DNA of 14,335 nucleotides from JAGMXM01 sp964458325 (GCA_964458325.1 CAYWIM010000103.1:1-14335), one strand, 5' to 3'. Shown: positions 1 through 7,829, counted from the stretch's first letter. Notes: generated by a model not told the origin, from the letters alone. Numbers and translations are program-made.

Positions 1-43
1 GCAAGGCCGTTCGGGTCCAAACCGATTGGCCTCCTCTCCCCGA

Positions 44-73
44 CCCTCCCCTCCACTGCCGCGGAGGGGAGGG
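44..73. repeat. Strong GC-rich hairpin
   Basis: CCCTCCCCTCC at 44-54 is the exact reverse complement of GGAGGGGAGGG at 63-73, with an 8-base loop between them. No T-run follows on either strand, so it is not a textbook Rho-independent terminator. It may still end transcription of a gene left of the window, or be a dispersed intergenic palindrome. The rest of 1-198 shows no gene. Confidence 0.6.
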
Positions 74-198
74 AGAAGACAAAATCGCCCAACTGCGACC
101 GGACGCACCAAGCGCCGAAGAATTTTGGCCTGCACCCTCGAACGCGCCGCCGCCTCTTTCTTCTTGTCCATTGCCGGGCGAGGCGGTAGGCATGATCC

Positions 199-1554
199 AT
201 GAACTCGATCGCATTTTCCGGATCCTCGATCGCACGGATGGGCCGCCGTCAGTTCCTGCGCGCCACCGCGCTAGCGGCCGCCGCCGCGCCTGCTTTCCTC
301 CGCGGCCAGAACCTCAACAACAAGCTCAACGTCGGCATCATTGGCGCCGGCGGCCGCGGCGGGGCCGCGGTCCAGGCATTGGCCGGCGAGAACATCGTTG
401 CGCTCTGCGACGTCGCCGAGGACCGCCTCAACCAAGTCGGCCAGCGGCACCCCAAGGCGCGCCGCTACGTGGACTTGCGGAAGCTGCTCGACGAAGCCCG
501 GGATCTCGATGCGGTCACGGTCAGCACCGCCGAGCACACCCACGCGTTCGCCACGCTGGGCGCCCTTCGACAGCGCAAACATGTCTACTGCGAGAAGCCG
601 CTCACCCATTCCATTCTCGAGGCCCGGGTGATCGCCGATGCCGCTGCGCAAGCCAAGGTCGCCACTCAAATGGGCACGCAGATCCATGCCACCGCCAACT
701 ATCGCCGCGTCGTCGAGCTGATCCAAACCGGCGCCATCGGCCCCGTCCGCGAGGCGCACGTCTGGGTGTCCCGCGCGTGGGGCTGGCAGACGCCCGCCGA
801 TGCCCAGGCCAACAAGGATATCCTCAGCACCCAGGAGCGGCCGGCCGGTTCCTCGCCCGTCCCCGCTGGGCTCCGTTGGGATCTGTTCCTGGGCCCCGCG
901 CCCCAGCGGCCGTTTCACGAGGTCTACTGGCCCGGCCCGCGCTGGTACCGCTGGTGGGATTTCGGCAGCGGCACCATGTCGGACATGGGGAGCCACCTCA
1001 TCGATCTCCCCTTCTGGGCGCTCAAGCTCGAGCACCCGCTGACGATCGAGGCCGAAGGCTCGCCGCCCCACGCCGAGATCGCCCCGGCATCCATGCTCGC
1101 CCGATACACGTATGGCCCTCGGGGCGACATGCCGGCCGTCACGGTCACCTGGTACCAGGGAACGCCCAAGCCCCCGCAGTTCACTCAGGGCAAGATCCCT
1201 CCCTGGGGCATGGCCATCCTGTTCGTCGGCGACCGCGGCATGCTTCTCTCCGACTACAACAAGCACGTCCTTCTGCCCGAAGATCGCTTTAAGGATTTCG
1301 CCCCGCCGGCACCCTTCATCCCGCCGTCGCCCGGCCATTTCGAGGAGTGGATCCGCGCCTGCAAAACCGGCTCGGCCACCGGATCGAGCTTCGATTATGC
1401 CGCCAAGCTCACGATCGCCAATCACCTCGGCAACATGGCCTATCGCCTGGGCCGCAAGCTCGAATGGGATCCCGTCAACCTCCGCGCACTCGATTGCCCC
1501 GAAGCCGATCGCCTGATCCGCAAGCCCTACCATAACGGCTGGAAATTGGTGTAG
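199..1554 (+). CDS. Gfo/Idh/MocA family oxidoreductase, Tat-exported
   Basis: 451 residues. The N-terminus carries a twin-arginine export signal: GRRQFLRATALAA at residues 15-27, followed by an alanine-rich stretch ending near residue 36. The mature part opens with a Rossmann NAD(P)-binding fold (VGIIGAGGRGG, 45-55), followed by DVAEDR (71-76) and the family motif EKP (132-134), whose lysine is catalytic in relatives. GSHLIDLPFW (264-273) lies in the substrate-binding half. Proteins of this shape in Verrucomicrobia and Planctomycetes are thought to oxidise or reduce sugars and polyols in the periplasm, but the substrate cannot be read from sequence. The ATG at 199 keeps a 13-residue lead before the Tat motif; the in-frame ATG at 238 gives a tighter signal peptide and is a good alternative. 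It stands alone and converges with the histidine kinase gene. Confidence 0.93.
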   Translation: MNSIAFSGSSIARMGRRQFLRATALAAAAAPAFLRGQNLNNKLNVGIIGAGGRGGAAVQALAGENIVALCDVAEDRLNQVGQRHPKARRYVDLRKLLDEARDLDAVTVSTAEHTHAFATLGALRQRKHVYCEKPLTHSILEARVIADAAAQAKVATQMGTQIHATANYRRVVELIQTGAIGPVREAHVWVSRAWGWQTPADAQANKDILSTQERPAGSSPVPAGLRWDLFLGPAPQRPFHEVYWPGPRWYRWWDFGSGTMSDMGSHLIDLPFWALKLEHPLTIEAEGSPPHAEIAPASMLARYTYGPRGDMPAVTVTWYQGTPKPPQFTQGKIPPWGMAILFVGDRGMLLSDYNKHVLLPEDRFKDFAPPAPFIPPSPGHFEEWIRACKTGSATGSSFDYAAKLTIANHLGNMAYRLGRKLEWDPVNLRALDCPEADRLIRKPYHNGWKLV

Positions 1555-1584
1555 CGAGGGCGTCCGCCACCGGGGTGCCGGGCC

Positions 1585-1613
1585 GCCTGCCTGCCGCAGC
1601 GGCCCAGGCAGGC
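1585..1613. terminator. Hairpin between convergent genes
   Basis: GCCTGCCTG (1585-1593) and CAGGCAGGC (1605-1613) form a perfect 9-bp stem with an 11-base loop. It lies in the 86-base gap between the oxidoreductase stop and the histidine kinase stop. A shared two-way terminator is the likely role, although no T-tract is present on either strand. Confidence 0.4.
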
Positions 1614-1640
1614 CCGATCCGTCGCTCGATGGGCAGAGCG

Positions 1641-3215
1641 TTATGCCTGCCCCGGCGCTCCGGATTGCGGAGCCGCAGGCGCTCCGGCGGGCAGCCGGAC
1701 GAGAAACTGTGTTCCCTCACCCACGCGGCTCGTCACTGCGATACTGCCTCCGTGGGCTGCCACGATCGCCTGGGATATGGCCAGGCCCAACCCCGTCCCC
1801 CCGCCGGCCCCCGCCCGCGCCTTGTCGGCGCGGTAAAACCGCTCGAAAATATGCCCGAGGTCGGCCTCCGCAATCCCGAGGCCCGTGTCGACCACGGAGA
1901 AGACTGCAGCCCCGCTCTCGGCGGAGCAGCGAACATGGATGGCACCGCCCTCGCGGTTGAACCGGATGGCGTTGCTGAGGAGGTTGACCGCCACTTGAAG
2001 GATGCGCTCGGCATCGCCCCAAGCTTGCGACGGTCCCAGGTCGCATTGAATGGTGATGCCGCGCTCGCTGGCCAAAGGCCGCACCCGGTCCACCGCCGCC
2101 TGGACGGCTTCCGCCAGCTCGAATGGCTCGCGCTGCAGGAGCTCCTGCCCGGCGTCGAAACGCGCCAGCTGCAAAAGCTGCTCCGTCAGATGCCGCATCT
2201 GCTGGGCCGTCTCCAGACAGGTCTCGATCGTTTCCCGGTACTCGCCCGCCGCGCGCGGGCGGGCCAGGGTCGACTGCGCCTCGGCTATCATCACGGCAAC
2301 AGGCGTGCGCAGCTCGTGAGACGCATCGGCCACAAATTGCTGCTGCGCCGCAAAGGCCGCCTCGAGCCGGGCGAACGTCGAGTTCAGCACCGCCGCCAGG
2401 CGCCCCAGCTCGCTGTCGGTCTCGGCCATGTTGATCCGCTCGGACAGGTTGCCCGCCGAGATCCGGCTCGCCGCGGCGCTGATTTCGTCGACCGGCCGAA
2501 GGGCTCGGCCGGCGAGCAGCCACCCGCCTCCCAAACCCAGCGCCAGCACACCCGCGCCCGCCACCGCCAGCAATCCCGCCAGCCGCCGCATCCCCTCCAA
2601 ATCAGCGCGGATCGAACGGCCCGCCAGCACGCAGTCGCCCATTTCCGTGAAGTGCCACGCCTCCCGATGCCACTCCCGCATTCGCGCGAGGATCCGCGTG
2701 TCGCCCTCCGATCGCTCCGGCAACGCCAGCTCCGGCGGCGCGTTCGTCGAGCGCTTCAGCAACGCCCCGCTCCGCGACCAGATCGAATAAAAGAAATCCC
2801 CCGGCTCCACGGAGCCGAACAGGCTGAGCGCCTTTTCTGAAAGCTGGACCTCCTTCGGCTCCGGCCATTCGTCGGGCGGGATCCATGGCCCCCGAGGCTC
2901 GGGCCGCGGACGCCGCCCCGGCCCGAAGCCCGGCCCGGGCTCCAGAGGCGGCCCCGCATCGAACCCCGATGGAGGCCTGCGATCGAATCCGGGCTCCGGC
3001 CCGAATGGACCAGGCCCCTGAGGCGGCCGCAACGGGCCCGAACCCCGGATATCCTCGCTCAGAACCGCCACCCGCCGCTCCAGCTCCTCGTCGACCTGCC
3101 GCAGCCAGTTCGTTCGTTGAAGCTGAAAGGCCGTCACCCCGAACCCGCTCAAGATGCAGACCAGCAGGAATGCCTGCCATAACTGCATCCGCCAACGGAT
3201 GGATTTAGCGAACAT
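1641..3215 (-). CDS. Sensor histidine kinase of a two-component system
   Basis: 524 residues. A first membrane segment (about 12-30), a periplasmic sensor region (about 31-211) and a second membrane segment (about 212-236) precede a HAMP linker (237-290). The HisKA domain has the phosphoacceptor histidine at 300 in SHELRTP. The ATPase domain has its N-box at NLLSNAIRFN (411-420), the G1 box DTGLGI (443-448) and the G2 box GTGLGLAI (473-480). All catalytic motifs look intact. Roughly residues 58-115 of the sensor region are rich in Pro and Gly, which is unusual and probably unstructured. The gene starts 18 bases after the stop of the response regulator, so the two should be co-transcribed. The signal sensed is unknown. 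The architecture matches the QseC/PmrB/CusS-like class, but orthology to any one of these is not claimed. Confidence 0.95.
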   Translation of the reverse strand: MFAKSIRWRMQLWQAFLLVCILSGFGVTAFQLQRTNWLRQVDEELERRVAVLSEDIRGSGPLRPPQGPGPFGPEPGFDRRPPSGFDAGPPLEPGPGFGPGRRPRPEPRGPWIPPDEWPEPKEVQLSEKALSLFGSVEPGDFFYSIWSRSGALLKRSTNAPPELALPERSEGDTRILARMREWHREAWHFTEMGDCVLAGRSIRADLEGMRRLAGLLAVAGAGVLALGLGGGWLLAGRALRPVDEISAAASRISAGNLSERINMAETDSELGRLAAVLNSTFARLEAAFAAQQQFVADASHELRTPVAVMIAEAQSTLARPRAAGEYRETIETCLETAQQMRHLTEQLLQLARFDAGQELLQREPFELAEAVQAAVDRVRPLASERGITIQCDLGPSQAWGDAERILQVAVNLLSNAIRFNREGGAIHVRCSAESGAAVFSVVDTGLGIAEADLGHIFERFYRADKARAGAGGGTGLGLAISQAIVAAHGGSIAVTSRVGEGTQFLVRLPAGAPAAPQSGAPGQA

Positions 3216-3233
3216 GGCTCGATCCGCGCCTGG

Positions 3234-3887
3234 TTAGGTTCCAATGCAATAGCCCTGGCCGCGCCGCGTCGTGATCAAATCCGCCCCCAGCTTCTTCCGG
3301 ATGCCGAACACGTGGACATCCACCAGGTTCGAGAGGGTGTCGTCGCTCTCGTCCATCAGATGCTCATACAGCGCGGTCCGCGTCACCACCTCGCCGCGAT
3401 GATACGCCAAGTACTCGAGGATCGCGTATTCCCGGGCGGTCATCGACACCGGTTGCCCAGCCCGCGTCACGGTCCGCGAGCGCGGATCGATCGCCACCTC
3501 GCCCAGCTCGATCCGCGGACACGGCTTGCCCGCTCCCCGGCGGATCAACGCCCGCACCCGCGCCAGCAGCTCGATCAAATCGAACGGCTTCACCAAGTAA
3601 TCGTCCGCCCCCGTGTCCAAACCCCGCACCCGGTCTCGTATCGCATCCCGCGCCGTCAGCATCAGCACCGGCGTCGGCTTGCTCCGCCGCAGACGTTCCA
3701 GCACCTGCCACCCATCCAAAACCGGCAGCATCACGTCCAGCACCACCGCGTCGTAATCGTAGCTCTCCGCCTTGAACAGCCCTTCATCGCCCGCCGCCGC
3801 GGTATCCACTGCGTAGCCTTCCTCGCGCAGCGCCTTCGCCAGGCTGCGGAGCAGATGAGGCTCGTCTTCGACGACCAGGATGCGCAT
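3234..3887 (-). CDS. OmpR/PmrA-family response regulator
   Basis: 217 residues from the ATG at 3887. An in-frame TTG two codons upstream (3893) would give 219, but MRILVVEDE is the usual start of this family. Receiver domain: acidic pocket E7/D8, phosphoacceptor D51 in VVLDVMLP, T78 in MLTAR and K100 in LVKPF. The C-terminal winged helix (about 125-217) includes the recognition-helix region SNLVDVHVFGIRKKLG and ends with the usual TTRRGQGYCI. No Shine-Dalgarno sequence is obvious. The partner kinase follows 18 bases downstream. The gene diverges from the CotH-like operon across a 174-base control region holding two boxes of the type bound by PmrA/QseB regulators, which suggests autoregulation and control of that operon. 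Confidence 0.95.
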   Translation of the reverse strand: MRILVVEDEPHLLRSLAKALREEGYAVDTAAAGDEGLFKAESYDYDAVVLDVMLPVLDGWQVLERLRRSKPTPVLMLTARDAIRDRVRGLDTGADDYLVKPFDLIELLARVRALIRRGAGKPCPRIELGEVAIDPRSRTVTRAGQPVSMTAREYAILEYLAYHRGEVVTRTALYEHLMDESDDTLSNLVDVHVFGIRKKLGADLITTRRGQGYCIGT

Positions 3888-3973
3888 GTTCAATCGATGG
3901 TTGGCTCGAAGCGCGGGGCCGGCGCGTCCGCGCGTCCATTCTGTTGCACGGCGTGGATCCTGGCAGAAATCGG

Positions 3974-3990
3974 ATTAAGTTGCGATTAAG
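3974..3990 (-). promoter_or_regulatory. PmrA/QseB-type box facing the regulator gene
   Basis: Read on the minus strand this is CTTAAT-CGCAA-CTTAAT, an exact hexamer-N5-hexamer direct repeat with an 11-bp period. The known PmrA/QseB consensus is two YTTAAK-like hexamers separated by 5 bp. Eleven bases downstream on the minus strand sits CAGGAT (3957-3962), a weak -10 candidate, at the same offset as the -10 of the opposite promoter. The likely role is autoregulation of the two-component operon. Confidence 0.6.
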
Positions 3991-4015
3991 AATCCTCCTT
4001 GTGCGTGCAAAGACC

Positions 4016-4032
4016 CTTAACCGCAGCTTAAT
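4016..4032 (+). promoter_or_regulatory. PmrA/QseB-type box facing the CotH-like operon
   Basis: CTTAAC-CGCAG-CTTAAT on the plus strand. It differs from the other box in one hexamer base and one spacer base. The two boxes point in opposite directions with centres 42 bp apart, close to four helical turns. This copy covers the expected -35 position of the promoter at 4044-4049, the usual place for activation by OmpR-family regulators. Confidence 0.62.
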
Positions 4033-4043
4033 GTTGTCTATCG

Positions 4044-4049
4044 TATATT
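4044..4049 (+). promoter_or_regulatory. Predicted -10 element for the CotH-like operon
   Basis: TATATT lies 11 bp after the end of the regulator box and 12 bp before the ATG at 4062. A start about 7 bases downstream would give a leader of only about 5-6 bases. No good -35 hexamer is present where the box lies, which fits an activator-dependent promoter. Confidence 0.5.
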
Positions 4050-4061
4050 CGCGCCGCATTT

Positions 4062-6293
4062 ATGAAACGGCACGTTTTTCACCTCGAGCTGATTTTGGTG
4101 ACGGCGGCCTGTGTTTATGCCCTGTTCCTTGCGGCCAGGTCGCCAGGCAGTTCATTTCCGGCCCATCGCGGCTCCCGTGCCGAGCGAGCCGGCATACCGC
4201 CTTTCGGCCGCGAGCCGGGAGGTCCGGGATTCGAGGAGTTCGGGTTCGGCGGTCCGGGCGGACCCGGTCCGGTCGGGCTGGGGCAGGACGGCTCCGGCGA
4301 CCCGCGTGGGCCGGGCGGATTCCCGCCGGGCGGACCGGGTGGACCGGGGCCGGGCGGACCTCCTGGCGGATTCGGAGGCTCGACATCCCAAGGAACAAGC
4401 CTGCTCAAGCAGTTCGACCAAAATGGCGACGGATGGCTCAACCTCGATGAGCGAAATGCCACCCGCCAGTCTCTCTCCCAACAAGGCGGCAATCGGCGCT
4501 TCGGCGGCCCGGGCGGCCCGGGTGGGCGTCGGGGCGGCTTCGGCGGATCGGACGCAAACCAGGCGTCCGCCCTGACCGCACTTCGGCTCGCGCCGTCCGA
4601 TGTGAAGTCCTTTCCCGACGCCCCGCTGTACGATGTGAATGTATTTCGAACGCTCTTCCTCGAGTTCGAAGCCAGCGATTGGGAGAAGGAGCTCGAGGAG
4701 TTTCACGGAACCGGCATCGACGTGCCGGCCAGGCTCACCGTCGATGGCCAGCCCTACCCGGACGTCGGCGTTCGATTCCGCGGCATGTCTTCCTACATGA
4801 TGGTGGGCTCGGGTCAAAAGCGATCGATGAACCTTAGCATCGACTATATTCACCCCCGCCAGCGCCTCTACGGCCATCGCACGCTCAACCTCCTCAACTC
4901 CCACGAAGACCCGACCTTTCTGCACACGGTGCTGTTCTGCCACATCGCCCGCCATTACCTGCCCTGCCCCCAGGCCAACCTCGTTCGCATCGTCATCAAC
5001 GGCGAGGATTGGGGCGTATATGTCAATTCCCAGCAGTTCAATCAGGACTTCGTTCGGGAATGGTTCCACACCTCCAAAGGCGCGCGCTGGAATGTGCCGG
5101 GCGGGCCCGGCGGCAATGCGAATCTCACGTATCTCGGCGATGAAGTCGCCCCCTACCAGCGCATGTACGAAATCAAGTCTCGCAACGATCCCCGCTCATG
5201 GGTCGCTCTGATTCTCCTCTGCCAGACATTGGACAAGACACCCCCGGACCGCCTGGTTGCGGCATTGAACCCGCTGCTCGATATCGATGGCGCGCTCAAG
5301 TTCCTCGCACTCGATAACGTCTTCGTCAACAACGACGGCTATTGGATCCGCAGCAGCGACTACAATCTCTACCAGGATCCCCAAGGCCGTTTCCATATCA
5401 TCCCCTACGACGTCAATGAGACATTCAGCATGGGCGGCGGCCCAGGGGGTCCCGGAGGGCCGCCCGGTTTCGGCGAGCCTGATGGACCGGGCGACTTCGG
5501 AGGTCCCAGCGGCCCTTCAGGTCCTCGATGGCCCATGGGGCCCGGAGGGTCGGGAGGTTTCGAGGGGCCTAACGGCCTGGGCACGCCCCCCATTCCAGGC
5601 GAGATGGGCAGGCCTGGACGGCCCGGGATGCCCGGCGGCATGCGCGGGCCGGGCGGCCGCGGGGGCTTCGGGCCTGGCGGCGGCGACCCCATGTTCGGCC
5701 CGGGCGGACCGCAGGGCAGCGGCGTCGAGCTCGATCCGCTCGTCATTGCCACCAATTCCAACAAAACGCTGGCATATCGGCTGCTGGCCGTCCCGGAGCT
5801 GCGCCAGCGCTACCTGGCCTATGTCCGCGACATTGCCGAGAAATGGCTCGATTGGAACACGCTGGGCCCGATCGCCCGCCAATACCATTCCCTGATCGCC
5901 GAGGCGGTCGCTGCCGATACCCGCAAGCTCGATTCCACTGCCGCCTTCCTCAGCGGTCTCGACGGCCAGGCGGCCGGCGAGGACGGTTTGCGCAGCGGCC
6001 GGCCAGCCGGCAATATCAAGACCTTCGCCGAAAAACGGCGCGCCTATCTCCTGAACAACCTCGCTCCCAGAGAGCAATCTTCCGTCCACGCAGATGACGG
6101 CCGTCTCATCCTGCAGTTGTCCGGCTCGAATGCGCTGTTGCAGGTCGAAGGCGATGCCGATGACGACTGGCGATTCAAAGGATCGACCGACTTCGTCACA
6201 TGGATGGACATCCCCGGCATGGGCCCCGGCGGCGCCCCCGCAAAGAAATCGATCAACCAGATGAGCCCCACGCCCGGCCAGCCCAACCAGTAA
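4062..6293 (+). CDS. Exported CotH kinase-like protein with EF-hand
   Basis: 743 residues. A hydrophobic N-terminus (about 8-25) is a signal peptide or membrane anchor. A Gly/Pro-rich tract (52-106) is followed by a complete EF-hand loop at 119-130 (DQNGDGWLNLDE, with the 1-3-5-12 calcium-ligand positions filled). The CotH domain begins near 184 (PDAPLYDVNVFR) and includes RFRGMSSYM (238-246), KRSMNLSIDY (253-262) and DNVFVNNDGYW (418-428). IPYDVNETF (447-455) is the counterpart of the metal-binding Asp motif near the CotH active site. Right after this motif comes a Gly/Pro-rich insertion of about 100 residues (458-553), then a helical C-terminal part. Bacillus CotH is an atypical protein kinase acting on spore coat proteins; this bacterium is not expected to make spores, so the substrate is unknown. 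It is the first gene of an apparent operon with DUF4956 and VTC genes. No Shine-Dalgarno sequence precedes the start. Confidence 0.88.
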   Translation: MKRHVFHLELILVTAACVYALFLAARSPGSSFPAHRGSRAERAGIPPFGREPGGPGFEEFGFGGPGGPGPVGLGQDGSGDPRGPGGFPPGGPGGPGPGGPPGGFGGSTSQGTSLLKQFDQNGDGWLNLDERNATRQSLSQQGGNRRFGGPGGPGGRRGGFGGSDANQASALTALRLAPSDVKSFPDAPLYDVNVFRTLFLEFEASDWEKELEEFHGTGIDVPARLTVDGQPYPDVGVRFRGMSSYMMVGSGQKRSMNLSIDYIHPRQRLYGHRTLNLLNSHEDPTFLHTVLFCHIARHYLPCPQANLVRIVINGEDWGVYVNSQQFNQDFVREWFHTSKGARWNVPGGPGGNANLTYLGDEVAPYQRMYEIKSRNDPRSWVALILLCQTLDKTPPDRLVAALNPLLDIDGALKFLALDNVFVNNDGYWIRSSDYNLYQDPQGRFHIIPYDVNETFSMGGGPGGPGGPPGFGEPDGPGDFGGPSGPSGPRWPMGPGGSGGFEGPNGLGTPPIPGEMGRPGRPGMPGGMRGPGGRGGFGPGGGDPMFGPGGPQGSGVELDPLVIATNSNKTLAYRLLAVPELRQRYLAYVRDIAEKWLDWNTLGPIARQYHSLIAEAVAADTRKLDSTAAFLSGLDGQAAGEDGLRSGRPAGNIKTFAEKRRAYLLNNLAPREQSSVHADDGRLILQLSGSNALLQVEGDADDDWRFKGSTDFVTWMDIPGMGPGGAPAKKSINQMSPTPGQPNQ
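4215..4379 (+). repeat. Gly/Pro-rich coding tract, N-terminal
   Basis: Encodes residues 52-106 of the CotH-like protein, dominated by imperfect GPGG and GGP units. It separates the membrane anchor from the EF-hand and probably forms a flexible linker. A shorter similar tract follows the EF-hand at about residues 147-161. Confidence 0.7.
5433..5720 (+). repeat. Gly/Pro-rich coding tract inside the CotH domain
   Basis: Encodes residues 458-553, made of degenerate GPGG, GPSGP and GRPGRPG units. It lies directly after the IPYDVNETF motif and before the conserved C-terminal helices, so it is an insertion within the catalytic-like domain and not a terminal tail. Confidence 0.7.
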
Positions 6294-6351
6294 TCCTTTC
6301 CCATCCTATCCTCAACCAACCACTTGAACCCCTAATCACCTGCTACTCGAC

Positions 6352-7038
6352 ATGCAACTGCCACCCTCGATTCGCGAGCTGTTCCTGAACCCGGCCACCA
6401 CGGCCTCGCTCCCCGGATTCGTCCTGAGCCTGTGCCTGGCTGCGCTCCTCGGGTTGTTCCTCGGACAAGCCTACATCCGCTTCGGCCTCTCCCTCTCGAA
6501 CCGCCGGCTCTTCGCCAGGAACTTCCTCCTGCTGGCCGTCACCACCACGCTCATCATCAGCATCGTGAAATCCTCGCTGGCGCTCTCCCTGGGGCTGGTT
6601 GGCGCGCTCTCCATCGTCCGATTCCGCGCCGCGATCAAGGAGCCGGAAGAGCTGGCTTTTCTGTTCCTGGCCATCAGCATCGGCCTCGGCCTGGGCGCCG
6701 GCCAAGCCCTGGTCACTGTCATCGCCCTGGCCATCATCCTCCTCATGATCGCCCTGCGCAGCCTGATCCACCGCGCACCCGATCAGCCAAACTTCTTCCT
6801 CACCGTCACCAGCCCAACCCCAGGAAAGCTCAGCCCCAACCAGATCCTCGGCGCCCTGGCCCAGGCCGGCGCCCAGGCCCGCTTGAAACGGCTCGATGAA
6901 ACCCCCGATCGGCTCGAAGCCGCCTTTGTCGTGGATTTCCACGACATTCGCCGGCTCGAGTCCTTCACGGAGCAGCTCCGAGCTCTCCACCCAATGGTCC
7001 AGGTCAGTTGCCTCGATGACCGCGGCCTCGTCGCTTGA
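6352..7038 (+). CDS. DUF4956 membrane protein
   Basis: 228 residues. Four hydrophobic segments are visible at about 21-40, 56-88 (long, possibly one and a half passes), 101-118 and 119-137, followed by a soluble C-terminal domain (about 145-228). The signature SLGLVGALSIVRFRAAIKEP (79-98) and the following ELAFLFLAISIGLGLGAG are typical of DUF4956. The biochemical role is not known. It sits between a CotH-like gene and a VTC-domain gene, 58 bases after the former and 9 before the latter, and DUF4956 is often seen next to VTC-domain genes. A membrane partner or channel for the polymerase is a reasonable guess, not shown. No Shine-Dalgarno sequence is seen before the ATG. Confidence 0.88.
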   Translation: MQLPPSIRELFLNPATTASLPGFVLSLCLAALLGLFLGQAYIRFGLSLSNRRLFARNFLLLAVTTTLIISIVKSSLALSLGLVGALSIVRFRAAIKEPEELAFLFLAISIGLGLGAGQALVTVIALAIILLMIALRSLIHRAPDQPNFFLTVTSPTPGKLSPNQILGALAQAGAQARLKRLDETPDRLEAAFVVDFHDIRRLESFTEQLRALHPMVQVSCLDDRGLVA

Positions 7039-7047
7039 TTCCCCCCC

Positions 7048-7743
7048 ATGATCGCGCTCCCGCCCCGCCCTCGCTACGAGCGGAAATTCATCGCTGCCGG
7101 CCTGTCTCTGGCCGACACGCTCGCCCTGGTCCGCCGGCATCCTGCCCTCTTCCGAGCCGCTTATCCCGCGCGCCAGGTCAATAATCTCTACCTCGACTCG
7201 CCTGCCCTGCGCAGCTACCTCGATCACGTCCACGGCACCCCGGACCGGTTCAAAACGCGCATCCGCTGGTACGGCATCGAGAACGGCCCCATCGAGATCC
7301 CCGTCCTCGAACGCAAACTCAAGTCCGGACACGTCAGCGGCAAGGAAACCTATCCATTGCCCGCCATCCGGCTCGATGGCGCCGCACCGCCTCGAGCGAT
7401 CGAGGCCGCCCTGGATAACGCCCCGCTCCCTCCCTTGCTCCGGTCGGCTCTGCGCCATCTCCAGCCGGTCCTCATCAACCGATACGAACGCCACTATTTC
7501 CTCAGCGCCGACGCCCGGTTCCGCCTCACGGTGGACGCCAGCCTCCGTTTCTTCGGGATTCGCCCATCGGCAGGCGCCACGGTCGCGCTCCCCTCGCCGA
7601 CAGGCTCGCCCATCATCGAGCTCAAGTTCAGCCCCGATTATGCCGCTGACGCCGCCGCGATCGCCAGCGCCATCCCCTTCCGCATGGTCCGCTGCTCGAA
7701 ATACGTCCTCGGCATCGAACGCTGGCTCGAATGCCAGAATTAG
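7048..7743 (+). CDS. VTC-type polyphosphate polymerase domain protein
   Basis: 231 residues, a bare VTC catalytic domain (triphosphate tunnel metalloenzyme fold) without the SPX or membrane domains of yeast Vtc4. The charged motifs expected to line the tunnel are in order: RYERKF (9-14), NNLYLDSP (45-52), RFKTRIRWYG (67-76), ERKLK (88-92), NRYERHYF (144-151), IIELKF (189-194) and SKYVLG (217-222). The family is known to make inorganic polyphosphate from ATP in yeast; activity of this short bacterial form is inferred. It starts 9 bases after the DUF4956 stop with a C-run and no Shine-Dalgarno sequence, so translation may be coupled. It is the last gene of the apparent CotH-DUF4956-VTC operon. 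Confidence 0.9.
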   Translation: MIALPPRPRYERKFIAAGLSLADTLALVRRHPALFRAAYPARQVNNLYLDSPALRSYLDHVHGTPDRFKTRIRWYGIENGPIEIPVLERKLKSGHVSGKETYPLPAIRLDGAAPPRAIEAALDNAPLPPLLRSALRHLQPVLINRYERHYFLSADARFRLTVDASLRFFGIRPSAGATVALPSPTGSPIIELKFSPDYAADAAAIASAIPFRMVRCSKYVLGIERWLECQN

Positions 7744-7829
7744 GGTCTGTGCAAAACCAGCGCGCGCAAGGCCCCCAGCCCGCAGGGGCGGGGCGGCGCC
7801 GGGTTATTCTCAGGGCCGCAGTTTCGGCA

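Noticed and set aside
271..1533. A 420-codon minus-strand frame opposite the oxidoreductase
   Set aside because: Shadow of the Gfo/Idh/MocA gene; no recognisable motifs.
1575..2840. A 421-codon plus-strand frame opposite the histidine kinase
   Set aside because: Low-complexity Arg/Pro-rich translation antisense to a complete kinase.
4215..5720. Gly/Pro tracts as a collagen-like triple helix
   Set aside because: The units are irregular (GPGG, GGP) and do not keep a continuous Gly-X-Y register.
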